DNA of 7,824 bases from Candidatus Scatomorpha stercoravium. GTDB taxonomy: Bacteria > Bacillota > Clostridia > Oscillospirales > Oscillospiraceae. The translations under genes were made by a program, and so were the position numbers. The stretch covers positions 1 through 7,824 of the forward strand of contig DVKN01000149.1 in NCBI GenBank assembly GCA_018716005.1, in the 5' to 3' direction. Within the stretch, counting starts at the first letter, position 1. Each line of letters starts with the position of its first letter. Shown in pieces: positions 6,167 through 7,824 of the stretch. The notes below the pieces were generated by a model. It was not told the DNA's origin. It worked only from the letters and a program-made list of their open reading frames with translations, and searched no databases.

Positions 6167-6883
6167 GTGCATATAGTCATCGATCTGCTGCTGCTGGCCA
6201 TAGTGATAATCTGCGTCTGGTCGGGCTGGAGGAAGGGCTTCGTCATCGGCATAGCCAACCTGCTCGGCATAGTCGTCGCGCTCTACGGCGCGGTGCTCGT
6301 CTCGAGCGCCTTCTCCTACGACGTCGTGCCCGCGCTCAAGCCCTTCGTCAGCGGCTACATGGAGCGCCAGATGAGCGACACCGTGCTCGAGAACATGGAC
6401 CTCGCCGACACCGACCTCAGCTACGAGGACATCCTCGCCGCCGACTCCGAGCTCCGGCACGAATTCTGCCGCGAGAGCTACGAGAGCGTCGGCGTCTGGG
6501 GCGACGCCGCCGACCAGATGGCGACCGAGGCCGAGGAATACGCCGACGCCAACGGCGTGCAGATAAGCGAGGCCGTCATACAGGTGCTCTGCGAGCGCAT
6601 ATGCTTCGTAGCGGGCGTGACGCTGATGTTCCTCATCTTCCTCATAGCCCTGATGGCCATAGCGAATATACCGAACCTGAGCTACCGCATACCGAACATG
6701 GACCTTCTGAACGACGTGGGCGGCGCGGTCATGGGCCTCGTGAACGCCTTCTGCTACTGCTGCCTCATCGCCTGGCTGCTGCGCTTCCTGGGCCTCATCA
6801 TCGGCATGGACACCTACCAGAGCACGCTGCTGCTGCGCTTCTTCCACAGCATAGACCTCGTCACGGCGGGCGTCGGCATCTGA
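6167..6883 (+). CDS. CvpA family membrane protein with a long acidic loop
   Basis: This 238-residue integral membrane protein starts at a GTG with AAAGGAGG (6151-6158) 8 bases upstream. Predicted membrane segments lie at about 3-18, 26-47, 145-167 and 185-213. Two family features are visible: GWRKGF between the first two helices, and the NDVGGAVMGLVNAF glycine pattern at the start of the last. Between helices 2 and 3 is a hydrophilic, acidic region of about 95 residues (50-144; for example ENMDLADTDLSYEDIL and ATEAEEYADANG), longer than the short loop of E. coli CvpA. CvpA was named for colicin V production in E. coli; its role elsewhere is not settled. It ends the operon that begins at 1345, 15 bases after the preceding gene. 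Confidence 0.82.
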   Translation: MHIVIDLLLLAIVIICVWSGWRKGFVIGIANLLGIVVALYGAVLVSSAFSYDVVPALKPFVSGYMERQMSDTVLENMDLADTDLSYEDILAADSELRHEFCRESYESVGVWGDAADQMATEAEEYADANGVQISEAVIQVLCERICFVAGVTLMFLIFLIALMAIANIPNLSYRIPNMDLLNDVGGAVMGLVNAFCYCCLIAWLLRFLGLIIGMDTYQSTLLLRFFHSIDLVTAGVGI

Positions 6884-6918
6884 GATATGAACAAACTGTC
6901 AATTCTAGATATACCCTG

Positions 6919-6947
6919 TTGACAATCCGCACGCTTGGTGGTAAATT
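6919..6947 (+). promoter_or_regulatory. Sigma-A promoter of the Clp ATPase gene
   Basis: A perfect TTGACA (6919-6924) is followed after 17 bases by TAAATT (6942-6947) with a TGG extension (6939-6941), an extended -10. The start point is expected near 6953-6955, inside the CIRCE element. The leader would be about 75 bases long. The overlap with the operator explains repression by blocked polymerase access. Confidence 0.7.
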
Positions 6948-6972
6948 AGCACTCGGATAATACGAGTGCTAA
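6946..6972 (+). promoter_or_regulatory. CIRCE element (HrcA operator)
   Basis: TTAGCACTC, 9 bases, GAGTGCTAA matches the CIRCE consensus at all 18 arm positions. Flanking bases extend the inverted repeat to 12 pairs (6943-6954 and 6964-6975). CIRCE is bound by the HrcA repressor, which releases its targets on heat or protein-folding stress, usually groESL and dnaK operons. Here it overlaps the promoter of a ClpE-like gene, with the ATG 56 bases after its end. No tandem CtsR heptamer (GGTCAAA) is seen in the same gap. Confidence 0.96.
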
Positions 6973-7028
6973 TTTGCTTTTCCGCAGCATATTGTGGAAA
7001 ATTCTGAGACATACAGGAGATTCTTATT

Positions 7029-7824
7029 ATGCAACCTACCCTTTGCTCCCGCTGCAAGAAGAACGTGGCGGTGATCTTCATAACGCGCATGGACCCCAGC
7101 GGCCAGCAGAAGAACGAGGGCCTCTGCCTCAAGTGCGCGCGAGAGCTTCACATCAAGCCCGTAGACGACATTATCAACAAGATGGGCATCTCCGACGAGG
7201 ACCTCGACAACCTCACGAACGAGATGATGGACGCCCTGGGCAGCGCCGAGGGCCTGATGGACATCGAGAATTCGGACTCGGACTCCGACGACGACGGCAA
7301 GACGGCGACCTTCCCCTTCCTGAACCGCCTCATGGGCGGCCAGAACGCCGCGCGAGACGACTCCAACCTGCCCGCGCAGACGGGCGGAGGCGCGCCCCAG
7401 GGCGGCCCCGCGCCGCAGAGCGCCCCGCCCCAGCGGCCCAAGCGCAAGTTCCTCGACAGCTACTGCATCGACCTCACCGCCCGCGCGCGCGAGGGCAAGC
7501 TCGACGCCATGATAGGCAGGGAGGAGGAGCTGGAGCGCGTCATTCAGATTCTCAACCGCCGCCAGAAGAACAACCCCTGCCTTATCGGCGAGCCCGGCGT
7601 CGTCAAGACGGCGATAGCCGAGGGCCTTGCCCAGCGCATCGCCGACGGGAGCGTGCCCTACAAGCTGCGCGACAAGGAGGTCTACCTCCTCGACCTCACC
7701 GCCCTCGTGGCAGGCACGCAGTTCCGCGGCCAGTTCGAAAGCCGCATGAAGGGGCTCATTGAGGAGATACGCAAGACCGGCAACATCATCCTCGTCATAG
7801 ACGAGGTGCACAACATCGTCGGCG
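7029..7824 (+). CDS. clpE: ClpE-like Clp/HSP100 AAA+ ATPase, N-terminal part (runs off the window)
   Basis: The frame is open from the ATG at 7029 to the window end, giving 265 residues; AGGAGA (7015-7020) lies 8 bases upstream. A zinc finger comes first: Cys6, Cys9, Cys33 and Cys36 (CSRC...CLKC), as in ClpE, and no Clp_N repeat domain is present. Next is an acidic stretch (ENSDSDSDDDGK, 80-91) and a Gly/Pro/Gln-rich linker (about 116-138). The first AAA+ module follows: IGREEELERVIQILNRRQKNNP, a Walker A region GEPGVVKT (187-194), the pore-loop stretch ALVAGTQFRGQFE (225-237) and Walker B ILVIDEVHN (254-262). Such ATPases unfold proteins for ClpP or for refolding. Val192 replaces the near-invariant Walker A Gly. 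The CIRCE operator upstream supports a stress role. The second ATPase domain and any ClpP-binding loop lie outside the window, so ClpE rather than ClpC rests on the N-terminus. Confidence 0.9.
   Translation, partial: MQPTLCSRCKKNVAVIFITRMDPSGQQKNEGLCLKCARELHIKPVDDIINKMGISDEDLDNLTNEMMDALGSAEGLMDIENSDSDSDDDGKTATFPFLNRLMGGQNAARDDSNLPAQTGGGAPQGGPAPQSAPPQRPKRKFLDSYCIDLTARAREGKLDAMIGREEELERVIQILNRRQKNNPCLIGEPGVVKTAIAEGLAQRIADGSVPYKLRDKEVYLLDLTALVAGTQFRGQFESRMKGLIEEIRKTGNIILVIDEVHNIVG

Noticed and set aside
4607..6847. A 746-codon open frame on the minus strand
   Set aside because: It runs opposite truA, the unknown gene and the CvpA gene, all supported by ribosome binding sites and family motifs. 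Its translation is low-complexity Ala/Arg/Val/Glu-rich with no recognisable domain. It is an effect of GC-rich codon positions.
6897..6924. TGTCAA / TTGACA inverted repeat upstream of the CIRCE element
   Set aside because: It has only six base pairs, one arm is simply the -35 box, and it does not extend. It is probably coincidental.
6884..6945. Terminator for the CvpA operon
   Set aside because: No stable hairpin with a T-run is seen between the CvpA stop and the CIRCE promoter, so none was annotated. Termination may be Rho-dependent, or there may be read-through into the Clp gene.

Overview
The window is GC-rich DNA, roughly two-thirds G+C by eye, with densely packed genes all on the + strand. 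The gene set suggests a high-GC member of the Clostridia (Bacillota), plausibly an Oscillospiraceae-type gut anaerobe. Reasons are the ecfA1-ecfA2-ecfT-truA block, a ClpE-type ATPase behind an exact CIRCE operator, strong AAAGGAGG-like ribosome binding sites, and use of GTG and TTG starts. This placement is inferred from gene content; there is no rRNA or other marker in the window. ATA is a common Ile codon despite the GC richness.

Region 1 (1-1269) is the end of an amino-acid-type ABC transporter locus. It holds the C-terminal part of a GlnQ-like ATPase, then a 177-base gap with a sigma-A-like promoter and a 10-bp inverted repeat, then a lipoprotein of the family 3 solute-binding type. That lipoprotein is the most unusual object here. 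Its N-terminus carries the segment that normally ends such proteins, and its C-terminus stops where that segment should begin, so it reads as a natural circular permutation.

Region 2 (1284-6883) looks like one seven-gene operon behind a strong extended -10 promoter. The genes are a class I SAM-dependent RNA-type methyltransferase, ecfA1, ecfA2, ecfT, truA, an unrecognised signal-anchored protein, and a CvpA-family membrane protein. Neighbouring genes are 2 to 17 bases apart or overlap by 4 to 8 bases, and no internal terminator is apparent. EcfA1, EcfA2 and EcfT form the shared energising module of group II ECF vitamin and metal importers; no substrate-specific S component is present in the window. 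The methyltransferase and TruA both point to RNA modification.

Region 3 (6884-7824) is a heat-shock control region, with a TTGACA promoter overlapped by a perfect CIRCE element (HrcA operator). It drives a Clp ATPase with a ClpE-like N-terminal four-cysteine zinc finger. The gene runs off the window. Its first Walker A motif reads GEPGVVKT, with Val where Gly is nearly invariant.

No tRNA, rRNA, CRISPR array, insertion sequence or phage gene was found. The points most worth following up are the permuted binding protein, the HrcA-type control of a ClpE-like gene, and the altered Walker A motif.
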